A stretch of 64,000 nt of DNA, taken from the NCBI GenBank assembly GCA_020073215.1, contig JAIQFO010000008.1:87836-151835 (forward strand), given 5' to 3'. This stretch comes from Terriglobia bacterium. GTDB taxonomy: Bacteria; Acidobacteriota; Terriglobia; Terriglobales; Acidobacteriaceae. The notes under the pieces are model-generated. The model had not been told where the DNA came from and ran no database searches. It worked only from the letters and a program-made list of their open reading frames with translations. The position numbers and the translations under genes were made by a program. How positions within the stretch are numbered: the first letter of the stretch is position 1; every line of letters begins with the position of its first letter. This document shows positions 20,341 through 29,200 of this stretch, one piece after another.

Positions 20341-20748
20341 ATGTCCATCTTTGGCCTCATCGAATACGCCGACGCCAGCCCCGAAGTCCGCGCCATCTAC
20401 GACGACATCATGACCACGCGCAAGACCGACTGGATCAACAACTTCTGGAAGGCGATCGCGCACGATCCGGCGATGCTCAAGCGCACTTGGGAAGACATCA
20501 AGCAGATCATGGCTCCCGGGGCGCTCGACCCCCTCACCAAGGAAATGATTTACGTCGCTGTCTCGGTGACGAACCAATGCGAATATTGCATTGCCTCGCA
20601 TACGGCGTCAGCCAAAAACAAAGGCATGACCGACGCCCAGTTCAAAGAGTTGATGGCCGTGGTCGGAATGGCGAACCAGACTAACCGCCTCGTTGCCGGG
20701 TACCAGGTGGAGGTCGACGACCGCTTCAAACCGCAACCCGGCAAATGA
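20341..20748 (+). CDS. AhpD-like carboxymuconolactone decarboxylase family protein
   Basis: The 135-residue protein has the alkylhydroperoxidase D core: Cys80-E-Y-Cys83 with His87 (CEYCIASH), which in AhpD forms the redox-active disulfide relay. The LDPLTKEMIYVAVS stretch before it matches the conserved helix. It may detoxify peroxides from the neighbouring flavin oxidases, although many family members have other roles. A GGAGG sequence precedes the ATG by seven bases. It is flanked on both sides by inverted heptamer arrays. Confidence 0.85.
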   Translation: MSIFGLIEYADASPEVRAIYDDIMTTRKTDWINNFWKAIAHDPAMLKRTWEDIKQIMAPGALDPLTKEMIYVAVSVTNQCEYCIASHTASAKNKGMTDAQFKELMAVVGMANQTNRLVAGYQVEVDDRFKPQPGK

Positions 20749-20750
20749 AG

Positions 20751-20840
20751 CAGGTCTCAGGTGTTAGGTCTCAGGTCTCAGGAACGAAGTTCCACCGACG
20801 TTGGTTTTTCTAAGACCTAAGACCTAACACCTGAGACCTC
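20751..20840. repeat. 29-bp imperfect inverted repeat built of heptamers
   Basis: Arms at 20752-20780 and 20811-20839 are reverse complements at 27 of 29 positions, and both mismatches are T/C changes that would still allow G-U pairs in RNA. Each arm consists of AGGTCTC/AGGTGTT/AGGTCTC-type 7-bp units. The array starts 3 bp after the ahpD-like stop codon. Confidence 0.85.
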
Positions 20841-20846
20841 TTCCTG

Positions 20847-20877
20847 TTGATAACGCACTCCGGCAAAGTTCTATAAT
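20847..20877 (+). promoter_or_regulatory. Promoter upstream of aldehyde dehydrogenase
   Basis: TTGATA (20847-20852) and TATAAT (20872-20877) are separated by 19 bp. The transcript would carry a leader of about 135 bases, which contains the hairpin CGGGCGACGGCC-type sequence near 20915-20940 but no riboswitch that I recognise. Confidence 0.45.
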
Positions 20878-21017
20878 TGTTTGTGGGGTTGGGGATGAAA
20901 ACCTGATCGCCGGACCGGCCGTCGCCCGGCAAAAGGGCGAATCGTCAGATGCAAATCAAGAATCGAACCGTCAAAGGCAAATCACAGCTCAATACTCGCG
21001 CTTGAGAGAGGTTGAAC

Positions 21018-22463
21018 ATGGCTCAGATGACGTTGACTCCGGTTGCGACCCGGGGCTTTTTTTTGGACGGGAAGTGGCTGGACGAGGGCGACGTCGTCGA
21101 TGTGCGCGCGCCCTACGACGGAGCCCTCATCGCGCAGGTCCACCAGGGACGCCGCGAACACGCCGAAGCCGCCATCGCCGCCGCCGTCAAGGCGTTCGGA
21201 ACGACTCGACGTCTGCCCGCCTTCGAACGCCAGCGAGTGCTGCGCCAGATCGCGACCGGCATTCGCGATCGCAAAGAAGAATTTGCCCACACGATTGCGC
21301 TCGAAGCCGGCAAGCCCATCAAGAATGCTCGCTCTGAAGTGGATCGTGCTATCTTTACGTTCAACATCGCCGCCGAAGAGACGGTTCGCGGCTACGGCGA
21401 ATACCTGCCGCTCGATTGGCAGCAGTCGACCGCCGGACGCTGGGGTATCGTCAAGCGTTTTCCGCTGGGCCCAGTTGCTGGGATCACGCCCTTCAATTTT
21501 CCTCTGAACCTGGTTGCCCACAAAGTCGCTCCGGCGATCGCCGCCGGCTGCTCCATGGTGCTCAAGCCCGCGCCCGAGACGCCGCTCACCGCGCTGCTGC
21601 TGGCGGAGGTGATCCAGCAAGCAGGCTGGCCGGATGGCGGACTGAACACCGTTCTGCTCTCCAACGAAGATTCCGGCCTGCTGGTTACCGATGAACGCAT
21701 CAAGCTCATCAGCTTCACCGGCAGTGCCGCCGTCGGTTGGGCCATTAAGAACAACGCGGGAAAGAAAAAAGTCGTTCTCGAACTGGGAGGCAATTCCGGC
21801 GTCATCGTCCACAGCGATGCCGACCTCGCTTATGCCGCCGACCGCTGCGTTACCGGAGGCTTTGCGTATGCGGGACAGTCCTGCATTTCGGTGCAGCGCA
21901 TTCTGGTCGAGCACTCCGTCTATGGAAAATTCTCAGAGCTGCTGCTGGCGGGAGTAAGCAAACTAAAAGTCGGCGACCCGCTCGCTGAGTTGAGCGACGT
22001 CGGCCCGCTTATCCGGGAAAGCGACGCCATCCGCGCCGCCGATTGGGTGCAGGAGGCGGTTCGCGGCGGCGCGCGCCTGCTCTGTGGCGGTAACCGCAAA
22101 GGTTCCCTGTTCGAACCCACCGTGCTGACCGGCACCAAGCCCAACATGAAAGTGAATTGCCAGGAAATTTTTGCGCCGGTCGTGACCGTGGAGCCTTATA
22201 CCGATTTTGCTTCCGCGCTGAAACAGGTCAACAGTTCCCCTTACGGATTGCAGGCCGGACTTTTTACCCGCGACGCCACCCTCATCTTTCAGGCCTATGA
22301 CGAACTCGAAGTGGGAGGCTTGATCGCCGGCGACGTTCCCACCTTCCGCATCGACCACATGCCCTATGGTGGCATTAAAGATTCGGGACTCGGTCGCGAA
22401 GGCTTACGCGATGCGATTCAGGAGATGACGGAACCAAAACTCCTGGTCATGAACTTGCGCTGA
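21018..22463 (+). CDS. NAD(P)-dependent aldehyde dehydrogenase
   Basis: The 481-residue enzyme oxidises an aldehyde to a carboxylate. Key residues are present: general base Glu255 in ELGGNSG and nucleophile Cys289 in GQSCIS; the N-terminal cofactor region TPFNFPLNLVAHK is also clear. The ATG at 21018 follows a GAGAGAGG ribosome-binding site; an in-frame TTG at 21012 is less likely. The substrate is not determined by the sequence. Next to two amine-type oxidases it may remove aminoaldehydes. It has its own upstream promoter. Confidence 0.92.
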   Translation: MAQMTLTPVATRGFFLDGKWLDEGDVVDVRAPYDGALIAQVHQGRREHAEAAIAAAVKAFGTTRRLPAFERQRVLRQIATGIRDRKEEFAHTIALEAGKPIKNARSEVDRAIFTFNIAAEETVRGYGEYLPLDWQQSTAGRWGIVKRFPLGPVAGITPFNFPLNLVAHKVAPAIAAGCSMVLKPAPETPLTALLLAEVIQQAGWPDGGLNTVLLSNEDSGLLVTDERIKLISFTGSAAVGWAIKNNAGKKKVVLELGGNSGVIVHSDADLAYAADRCVTGGFAYAGQSCISVQRILVEHSVYGKFSELLLAGVSKLKVGDPLAELSDVGPLIRESDAIRAADWVQEAVRGGARLLCGGNRKGSLFEPTVLTGTKPNMKVNCQEIFAPVVTVEPYTDFASALKQVNSSPYGLQAGLFTRDATLIFQAYDELEVGGLIAGDVPTFRIDHMPYGGIKDSGLGREGLRDAIQEMTEPKLLVMNLR

Positions 22464-22576
22464 ACCGATGTCCTGATGCAATGCCCAATTTTTCTGCATC
22501 CGGGATGGTGTTTCGTTCCTCTAAGCGAAGAAGAAACGCTTCCGATTTTTGACGGAGCTGTTTCGAATTGAGGTTT

Positions 22577-22617
22577 GGGAACGGCGCAAAACAAACGCTG
22601 CGCGCCCTGTTCCTTTT
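22577..22617 (+). terminator. Possible terminator after aldehyde dehydrogenase
   Basis: An imperfect hairpin pairs GGAACGGCGC with GCGCCCTGTTCC and is followed by TTTT. The stem has a bulge, so it is weaker than the terminator at 15318. The remaining intergenic DNA up to actA holds only the site described next. Confidence 0.4.
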
Positions 22618-22670
22618 AGTCCGCTAGCTGATATACTCGTTTGTTTCGGTATCGCGCATCACAGCACTAG

Positions 22671-22684
22671 GTGATGTAAGTCAC
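22671..22684 (+). promoter_or_regulatory. CRP/FNR-family site upstream of the ACIII operon
   Basis: GTGATGTAAGTCAC is a perfect GTGA-N6-TCAC inverted repeat, 58 bp before the actA ATG. It matches the half-sites of the site at 13441, so one regulator of the CRP/FNR family may control both the nonahaem cytochrome and the ACIII-caa3 operon. Confidence 0.55.
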
Positions 22685-22742
22685 GAGTGGGGTTGGCCGG
22701 ACTGGCAAGAGCGAATTTCGCAGCACCAAATACTCACAATCA

Positions 22743-23438
22743 ATGCAGATCTTTCCACGCAGCATCAATGCCATTGCCCGGGCCTCTATGGTCCTGACGG
22801 TTGTTGCCGCCGCCGGGCTATTTTGGGTCATGGTGCAACTGGAACGTTCTCCCTACATCACGTATGCGGGGGTCAGGAAATCCCAGCCCGTCCCGTTCAG
22901 CCATCAGCACCACGTGACCGGACTCGGCATCGATTGCCGCTACTGTCACACCTCGGTCGAGCAATCGAGCTTCGCGGGAATTCCACCCACCAAGACCTGC
23001 ATGAACTGCCATGCGCAAATCTGGACCAACGCCGCTTATCTGGAGCCCGTCCGCGAAAGTTTCCGCACGGGCCGCTCGCTCGAATGGACGCGGGTCAACC
23101 AGTTGCCCAACTACGTCTATTTCAATCACAGCATCCACGTGAACAAGGGTGTGGGTTGCAACACCTGCCACGGCCCCGTGGATCAGATGCCGCTCACATA
23201 TCAGTACGCGTCGCTGCAGATGGAATTCTGTCTCGACTGCCACCGCGCTCCGGAAAAGTATCTGCGCCCGCGCGAGCAGGTTTTCAATATGCGCTATGAG
23301 CAGCCTTCCACGGGCGAGCCCGTGATTGTGAGGGGAACGGCATATTCCAATCAGGAAGCGCTGGGGAACGCGCTGAAGGATCAGTACAAAGTGCGCCCGG
23401 TGAAAGACATCACGAGCTGCAACACCTGCCACCGGTAG
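22743..23438 (+). CDS. actA: ACIII subunit ActA, pentahaem cytochrome c
   Basis: ActA is the membrane-anchored multihaem cytochrome of alternative complex III, which oxidises menaquinol and passes electrons to cytochrome c or straight to the oxidase. The 231-residue protein has one N-terminal helix (about 11-32) and five CXXCH motifs: Cys65 (CRYCH), Cys86 (CMNCH), CNTCH near 139, CLDCH, and CNTCH at the very C-terminus. FSHQHHV and FNHSIHV supply distal His ligands. It is the first gene of the actABCDEF operon and follows a CRP/FNR-like site. Confidence 0.93.
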   Translation: MQIFPRSINAIARASMVLTVVAAAGLFWVMVQLERSPYITYAGVRKSQPVPFSHQHHVTGLGIDCRYCHTSVEQSSFAGIPPTKTCMNCHAQIWTNAAYLEPVRESFRTGRSLEWTRVNQLPNYVYFNHSIHVNKGVGCNTCHGPVDQMPLTYQYASLQMEFCLDCHRAPEKYLRPREQVFNMRYEQPSTGEPVIVRGTAYSNQEALGNALKDQYKVRPVKDITSCNTCHR

Positions 23439-23460
23439 GGCAAGTTTCAATCGCAAGAAC

Positions 23461-23493
23461 GGAAAGCTGAGAACTGAGAACCGAAGACCGACG
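23461..23493 (+). repeat. Single heptamer array between actA and actB
   Basis: GAAAGCT-GAGAACT-GAGAACC-GAAGACC-GACGATG reads as degenerate 7-bp units running into the actB ATG at 23494. Unlike most other arrays it has no inverted partner nearby. It also replaces any obvious ribosome-binding site. Confidence 0.55.
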
Positions 23494-26400
23494 ATGAGCA
23501 TGGACGAGCACAAGACGAAACCGGCGGGAACCACTGGCGGATCCGAAGTCTGCCCGAGCAAGCGAAAGCAGCTTGACCTCGCGACGGTGAAGGCGCAGAT
23601 CGAGGAGACGACCGGGCCCGAGTACTGGCGCAGCCTGGAAGAATTGGCGGGCAGCGAAGAGTTTCAGGAAATGCTGCACCGCGAGTTCCCGAAGGGTGCT
23701 TCGGAGTGGCTTGACGGCTTCTCGCGCCGCGGCTTCCTCAAGACCATGGGCGCATCGCTGGCGCTGGCCGGCCTGACCGGATGCACGCGGATGCCGAACA
23801 CCGAGATCGTGCCTTATGTGAAGCAGCCGGAAAACGTCGTTCCCGGCCAGCCGATGTTTTACGCGACCGCGTTCACGTTGGGCGGTTACGCCTCGCCGAT
23901 TCTGGTTGAAAGCCATCTTTTCCGCCCGACGAAAGTTGAAGGGAATCCGCAGCACGCGGCGAGCCTTGGCGGTACGGACGTTTACGCGCAGGCCTCGATT
24001 CTCGATCTCTACGATCCCGACCGGGCGCAGAACATCACCTACCTGGGCGATGTTCGCTCGTGGAATGCCTTCATGGAAGCCGTCCGCGGCCCCATGAATG
24101 TGCAGAAGAGCCTGGCGGGCGGCGGCGTGCGCATCCTGACACAGACCGTCACATCGCCGACGCTGGCCGCGCAGATTCGCAGTTATCTCGCGGCGAACCC
24201 GATGGCGAAGTGGCACGTTTACGAACCGATCAACCGCGACAATGTCTACGAAGGCGCGAAGCTGGCGTTAGGCGAGTCGGTTGAGACCCGCTACGACCTG
24301 TCGAAGGCCGACGTTATCGTTTCGCTCGACGCCGACTTCCTCTACGCCGGATTCCCCGGCTCCACGCGCTACACCCGCGATTTCGCCGCTCGCCGCAATC
24401 CCGACGCGAACATGAACCGGCTGTATGTGGTCGAGTCAACGCCGAGTTCGACGGGGATGAAGGCGGATCATCGGCTGTCGGTGAAGGCCGCTGATGTTCA
24501 AGGGTTGGTGGAGCGTCTTGTTGCTGGCGGGCATCCATTGAAAGAGTTGGGAGCCGGTAATACCGGGCTTACCGAGGATCAGTGGCGGTTTATGGTCGCC
24601 GTTCAGGATGAAATTGAGAGTCACCGTGGCTCATGCGTGGTGATTGCCGGAGATCATCAACCGCCGTGGGTGCATGCTGCTGTGCACGCGATAAATGCGG
24701 CATTCGGCAACGTCGGCAAGACGGTTCTCTACAGCGACCCGGTGGACGCCAATCCCGTGAATCGCGGCGAGTCGCTTAAGGCGCTCACCGATGATATGCG
24801 CTCGGGCAAAGTTGATCTGTTGCTGATTCTTGGCGGCAATCCTGCTTATGACGCGCCCGCCGAACTCGAATTCGCTTCGGCTTTGAAATCGAATGCCGTC
24901 AGTCTGAAAGTTTTTCTTGGCACGCATCGCAACGAGACCGCGGAGCTTTGCCACTGGCATGTGCCTGAAGCGCACTATCTCGAATCCTGGAGTGATGCGC
25001 GCGCCTATGACGGAACCGTCAGCATTGTTCAGCCGCTGATCGAGCCACTCTATGGTGGCAAGAGCGCGCACGAGATCATTACAATCCTTGCCGGTCAGCC
25101 AGGATTGAGTGGGCACGATCTTGTTCAATCTTACTGGCACAAGCAGCACAATGGCGCCGACTTCGACGTTTTCTGGCGGCGCGCACTGCATGACGGATTC
25201 GTCGCGGGTACAGCCTACCCCCCGACGAATTACACCCTAAAGAGGTTTGATCTCCAGTCGCCACGGTCAGCGAAACCCGACGCCATCGAACTCAACTTCC
25301 GCCGCGATCCCTCTATCTACGACGGTCGCTTCTCGAACAACGGCTGGCTGCAGGAACTTCCGAAGCCGTTGACCAAGCTGACTTGGGACAACCCCATCAT
25401 GATCGGCCCGGCGATGGCCGAGCGGCTGAAGCTGAATTTCAAAGACGTTGCCGAACTGGAATTTCAGGGAAAGAAAGTCAAGGGCGCAGTCTGGATTCAG
25501 GCTGGCCATCCCGACAACTCGATCACTGTATTTCTGGGTTACGGGCGCACGCGCGCCGGTCGTGTCGGCACCGGCACGGGCTTCGACGTTTACCCGTTGC
25601 GCACCAGTCAGGCTCCTTGGTTTGCGGACGGCGCAAAACTCAGACCCACTGGCGATACCTACCAACTCGCCAGCACGCAGGGCTACCAGACGATGGAAAC
25701 GCCCGACAAGAGCGAGCGTCTGCTGGTGCAGGAGCGCAGTCTTGAGGAGTACAAGAAAGAGCCAAACTTCGCGAAAGAAGGCGAGCCAAAACCTGAGCTC
25801 ACTCTCTATCCCGGGTTCGATTATTCGAAGGAGACTTACTCCTGGGGAATGGCGATCGACCTGAACTCTTGTGTCGGATGCAATAACTGCATCGTCGCCT
25901 GCCAATCGGAAAACAACATCGCCGTGGTCGGCAAAGAGCAGACCCTCAAAGGCCGCCACATGCACTGGCTGCGGGTGGATGCCTACTACAACGGCCCGCG
26001 CGACAATCCCAAAGGTTTCTTCCAGCCCGTTCCTTGCATGCAGTGCGAGAACGCGCCCTGCGAACTGGTTTGTCCGGTGCAGGCGACCGTGCACAGCAGT
26101 GAGGGCCTGAACGACATGGTCTATAACCGCTGCGTCGGCACGCGTTATTGCTCCAATAACTGCCCTTACAAAGTGCGGCGGTTCAATTTCCTGCTGTTCC
26201 AGGATTGGGAGACGCCGCAGTTTAAACTCATGCGCAATCCGGACGTCAGCATTCGCAGCCGCGGCGTCATGGAGAAATGCACTTACTGCGTGCAGCGCAT
26301 CAGCGAGCGCCGTATTGACGCCGAGCGCGCCGACTCCACGATTAAAGATAACGATGTGCAGACGGCTTGCCAGCAGTCCTGCCCGGCCAATGCGATCGTC

Positions 26401-26595
26401 TTCGGCAACCTCAACGACCCGAACAGCCTGGTCAATAAGTGGAAAGCGCAGTCGAGGAATTACTCCCTCTTGGGTGAATTGAATACTCGGCCGCGCACAA
26501 CCTATCTGGCGGAAGTCCGCAATCCTAACCCCGAGTTAGAAGAGTCAAAGGCAGAGTTAAAGACGACGCCAATCGCAGAAGCGGAGCGCACGTAA
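23494..26595 (+). CDS. actB: ACIII subunit ActB, molybdopterin-like domain fused to Fe-S domain
   Basis: The 1033-residue core subunit of ACIII has an N-terminal stretch (LEELAGSEEFQEML), a twin-arginine motif at Arg78-Arg79 (SRRGFLKTM) and a lipobox-like LAGLTGC with Cys97, so it is Tat-exported and perhaps lipid-anchored. Residues about 100-770 resemble a molybdopterin oxidoreductase fold, which in ACIII carries no cofactor. Residues about 790-960 have the four-cluster ferredoxin pattern: CVGCNNCIVAC, CMQCENAPCELVCP, CVGTRYCSNNCP, CTYC and CQQSCP. The B1-B2 fusion is normal for ACIII. A 55-bp gap separates it from actA, and actC follows 3 bp after the stop. Confidence 0.95.
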   Translation: MSMDEHKTKPAGTTGGSEVCPSKRKQLDLATVKAQIEETTGPEYWRSLEELAGSEEFQEMLHREFPKGASEWLDGFSRRGFLKTMGASLALAGLTGCTRMPNTEIVPYVKQPENVVPGQPMFYATAFTLGGYASPILVESHLFRPTKVEGNPQHAASLGGTDVYAQASILDLYDPDRAQNITYLGDVRSWNAFMEAVRGPMNVQKSLAGGGVRILTQTVTSPTLAAQIRSYLAANPMAKWHVYEPINRDNVYEGAKLALGESVETRYDLSKADVIVSLDADFLYAGFPGSTRYTRDFAARRNPDANMNRLYVVESTPSSTGMKADHRLSVKAADVQGLVERLVAGGHPLKELGAGNTGLTEDQWRFMVAVQDEIESHRGSCVVIAGDHQPPWVHAAVHAINAAFGNVGKTVLYSDPVDANPVNRGESLKALTDDMRSGKVDLLLILGGNPAYDAPAELEFASALKSNAVSLKVFLGTHRNETAELCHWHVPEAHYLESWSDARAYDGTVSIVQPLIEPLYGGKSAHEIITILAGQPGLSGHDLVQSYWHKQHNGADFDVFWRRALHDGFVAGTAYPPTNYTLKRFDLQSPRSAKPDAIELNFRRDPSIYDGRFSNNGWLQELPKPLTKLTWDNPIMIGPAMAERLKLNFKDVAELEFQGKKVKGAVWIQAGHPDNSITVFLGYGRTRAGRVGTGTGFDVYPLRTSQAPWFADGAKLRPTGDTYQLASTQGYQTMETPDKSERLLVQERSLEEYKKEPNFAKEGEPKPELTLYPGFDYSKETYSWGMAIDLNSCVGCNNCIVACQSENNIAVVGKEQTLKGRHMHWLRVDAYYNGPRDNPKGFFQPVPCMQCENAPCELVCPVQATVHSSEGLNDMVYNRCVGTRYCSNNCPYKVRRFNFLLFQDWETPQFKLMRNPDVSIRSRGVMEKCTYCVQRISERRIDAERADSTIKDNDVQTACQQSCPANAIVFGNLNDPNSLVNKWKAQSRNYSLLGELNTRPRTTYLAEVRNPNPELEESKAELKTTPIAEAERT

Positions 26596-26598
26596 GGC

Positions 26599-27990
26599 AT
26601 GGCTACCAACACACAAACCCCCGTGGCAGACAGGCGAGTGCCGGTGATCGCGCCGGGCCATACCTTCTCCACCATTACCGAGAAGATCAGCAACATCGTG
26701 CTGAGCCGCCCCATCTCTCTGGGATGGATCTTCGGCTTCCTGATTGTTTTCGCGGGCATGAACATGCTGATGGTGGCCCTGGGGTATCTGTTCATTAAAG
26801 GTACGGGGATCTGGGGCATCAACATTCCCATCGGCTGGGGATTCGCCATCGTCAACTTCGTGTGGTGGATCGGCATTGGCCACGCGGGCACGCTGATTTC
26901 GGCAATTCTGTGTTTGCTTCGCCAGACCTGGCGTAACTCGATCAACCGCTTTGCCGAGGCCATGACGCTGTTTGCGGTGGCTTGCGCTGGGACATTCCCG
27001 CTCGCTCACATGGGACGCCCGTGGCTTGCGTATTGGATGTTTCCCTATCCGAATACCATGCGGTACTGGCCGAACTTCCGTAGTCCGCTGGTGTGGGACG
27101 TATTCGCGGTTTCGACTTACTTCACGATTTCGCTGGTGTTCTGGTTCGTCGGACTAATTCCCGACTTCGCCAGCTTGCGTGATCGCGCCGAGAGTACTTT
27201 GGTGCAGCGCATTTACGGATTGCTCGCCATGGGTTGGCGCGGTTCCGCCCGGCACTGGCATCGCTATGAAACGGCCTACTTACTTCTCGCCGGGCTCGCG
27301 ACGCCGTTGGTGCTCTCGGTGCACACGGTTGTCAGCTTCGATTTCGCAGTCGGCATCGTCCCCGGCTGGCACACCACCATCTTCCCGCCCTACTTCGTCG
27401 CTGGCGCCATCTATTCCGGTTTCGCCATGGTTCTGTGTCTCGCGATTCCCATCCGCACGATTTACGGATTGCAAGACTTCATTACCATGCGGCATCTGGA
27501 GAACTCGGCCAAGGTGATGCTGGCCACCGGCCTCATCGTCGCCTACGGCTATGGCATGGAGGCGTTCATGGGCTGGTACAGCGGCAGCCAGTACGATTCC
27601 TTTCTGCTCTGGAACCGCCTGCACGGGCCGTATCGTCTGGCGTATGCCGCCTTGCTTGCTTGCAACATTTTCATCCCGCAGATTCTGTGGCTGAAGAAGT
27701 TCCGCGTGTCGACCGGATGGCTCTGGGTCATCTCATTCATTGTGCTCGTCGGCATGTGGCTGGAGCGCTTCATCATTGTCGTGGTTAGTTTGAGCCGCGA
27801 CTTCCTGAATTCTTCCTGGGGCCAGTACTACCCGACGAAGTGGGATTGGATGACTTTCGCCGGCACCATTGGCATGTTCCTGACTGCCATGTGGCTGTTC
27901 GTCCGCATTCTGCCCATGATCTCCATCTTCGAATTGCGCACCTTATTACCGGAGGCGCACGTGCACGAGGCGGCGGAGGTGAAGCAATGA
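26599..27990 (+). CDS. actC: ACIII subunit ActC, NrfD-like quinol-binding membrane protein
   Basis: The 463-residue integral membrane protein of the NrfD/PsrC family has about ten helices, including LGWIFGFLIVFAGMNML, FVWWIGIGHAGTLISAIL and the C-terminal helix pair. It holds one quinol site of ACIII and binds ActB. The GHAGTLISAIL motif and HTVVSFDFA match ActC proteins. Its stop overlaps the actD start as ATGA, implying translational coupling. Confidence 0.95.
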   Translation: MATNTQTPVADRRVPVIAPGHTFSTITEKISNIVLSRPISLGWIFGFLIVFAGMNMLMVALGYLFIKGTGIWGINIPIGWGFAIVNFVWWIGIGHAGTLISAILCLLRQTWRNSINRFAEAMTLFAVACAGTFPLAHMGRPWLAYWMFPYPNTMRYWPNFRSPLVWDVFAVSTYFTISLVFWFVGLIPDFASLRDRAESTLVQRIYGLLAMGWRGSARHWHRYETAYLLLAGLATPLVLSVHTVVSFDFAVGIVPGWHTTIFPPYFVAGAIYSGFAMVLCLAIPIRTIYGLQDFITMRHLENSAKVMLATGLIVAYGYGMEAFMGWYSGSQYDSFLLWNRLHGPYRLAYAALLACNIFIPQILWLKKFRVSTGWLWVISFIVLVGMWLERFIIVVVSLSRDFLNSSWGQYYPTKWDWMTFAGTIGMFLTAMWLFVRILPMISIFELRTLLPEAHVHEAAEVKQ

Positions 27991-28535
27991 CGAATTCAGC
28001 GACCCATTCTTCAATTTACGGACTGATGGCCGAATTCGACTCGGCGCAGGAACTCGTGGCCGCCGCTTACAAGACGCACGAAGCGGGCTACCAGAAGATC
28101 GACGCCTACAGTCCGTTCCCCATCGAGGGCCTCGCCGAAGCCATCGGCTTTCACAAGAACAGTGTGCCCCTCGTGGTGCTCATCGGCGGACTCATCGGCG
28201 GGATATCAGCTTACGCGCTGCAGTATTGGGTGGCCGCGATTACCTATCCGGTCAATGTTGGCGGGCGCCCGTTTCACTCCTGGCCCTCGTTCATAATCGT
28301 GACCTTCGAATTGACCATTCTCTTCGGCGGGCTCTCCTCCGCCATCGGCATGATTATCCTGAACGGTCTTCCTATGCCTTATCACCCGGTGTTCAACGTG
28401 CCCGAGTTCACCAAGGCATCGGAAAACAAGTTCTTCCTGGTGGTGGAATCGAGCGACCCGAAATATGACGCCGCCCGCACCCGTTCGTTTCTCGCGAGCC
28501 TCGCTCCAAGCATGATCGCGGAGGTGCCGAGCTAG
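27987..28535 (+). CDS. actD: ACIII subunit ActD (DUF3341)
   Basis: The 182-residue protein opens with [18 protein letters not shown], the DUF3341 hallmark, then has two helices ([19 protein letters not shown] and [20 protein letters not shown]) and ends in [19 protein letters not shown]. In ACIII structures ActD is a small membrane subunit next to ActC; its exact function is not settled. The chosen ATG at 27987 overlaps the actC stop. Confidence 0.93.
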   Translation: MTNSATHSSIYGLMAEFDSAQELVAAAYKTHEAGYQKIDAYSPFPIEGLAEAIGFHKNSVPLVVLIGGLIGGISAYALQYWVAAITYPVNVGGRPFHSWPSFIIVTFELTILFGGLSSAIGMIILNGLPMPYHPVFNVPEFTKASENKFFLVVESSDPKYDAARTRSFLASLAPSMIAEVPS

Positions 28536-28537
28536 TG

Positions 28538-29200
28538 ATGGGTTCCGCTCGCAAGCTCCGAAAAGTTTTGCCCGCGCTGCTGGCGTTGATTGTCCTCACC
28601 GCCGGATGCCGCCTTGACATGCATATCCAGCCGTATTACCGGCCCATGGCGAAGAGCGATTTCTTCGTTGATGATCGCTCGGCCCGCATGCCGATTGAGG
28701 GGACCGTGGCCCGCGGCGATCTGCGCGAAGACACTTACTTCTATACCGGGAAGATTGGGAACAATCCCGGTGATTTTATGCCGTTCCCGGTGACCAAGGA
28801 GGTTCTTGACCGCGGACGCGAGCGGTTCAACATATACTGCACGCCCTGCCACGGACGCGTCGGCGATGGTAATGGCTTCATTCCCACGCGCGGATTCCGG
28901 AAGCCGCCATCGTTTCACATCGACCGTCTGCGCAAGGCTCCGATCGGCTACTTCTACGACGTCGACACCAACGGTTTCGGCGTCATGCCCGACTACGCCT
29001 CGCAGATTGCGCCGCGCGATCGCTGGTGCATCGCGGCGTACATCCGCGCGTTGCAGTTGAGCCAGAGTGCATCTTCAAGCGACGTGCCCGCAGGACAAAA
29101 GATCCCGTCGCCTCCGCCGCAGTTCCGCGACATCGGCAACGGAGCCACGCTGCCCGAAGTCGCGACGCCAACCGAAACTAAAAAAGAGGAACCTAAATGA
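28538..29200 (+). CDS. actE: ACIII subunit ActE, monohaem cytochrome c lipoprotein
   Basis: The 220-residue protein has a lipoprotein signal (LIVLTAGC) and a single haem motif CTPCHG in the typical context [27 protein letters not shown] supplies the likely axial Met. It is the peripheral cytochrome that hands electrons to the oxidase. A GTG at 28535 overlaps the actD stop, but the ATG three bases on is preferred. Its stop overlaps the actF start (ATGA). The C-terminal about 40 residues are Pro/Glu/Lys-rich. Confidence 0.93.
   Translation: MGSARKLRKVLPALLALIVLTAGCRLDMHIQPYYRPMAKSDFFVDDRSARMPIEGTVARGDLREDTYFYTGKIGNNPGDFMPFPVTKEVLDRGRERFNIYCTPCHGRVGDGNGFIPTRGFRKPPSFHIDRLRKAPIGYFYDVDTNGFGVMPDYASQIAPRDRWCIAAYIRALQLSQSASSSDVPAGQKIPSPPPQFRDIGNGATLPEVATPTETKKEEPK

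Noticed and set aside
23494..26595. ActB as a novel molybdoenzyme-ferredoxin fusion
   Set aside because: This fusion is the normal architecture of ACIII subunit B; the molybdopterin-like part is known to lack the cofactor.
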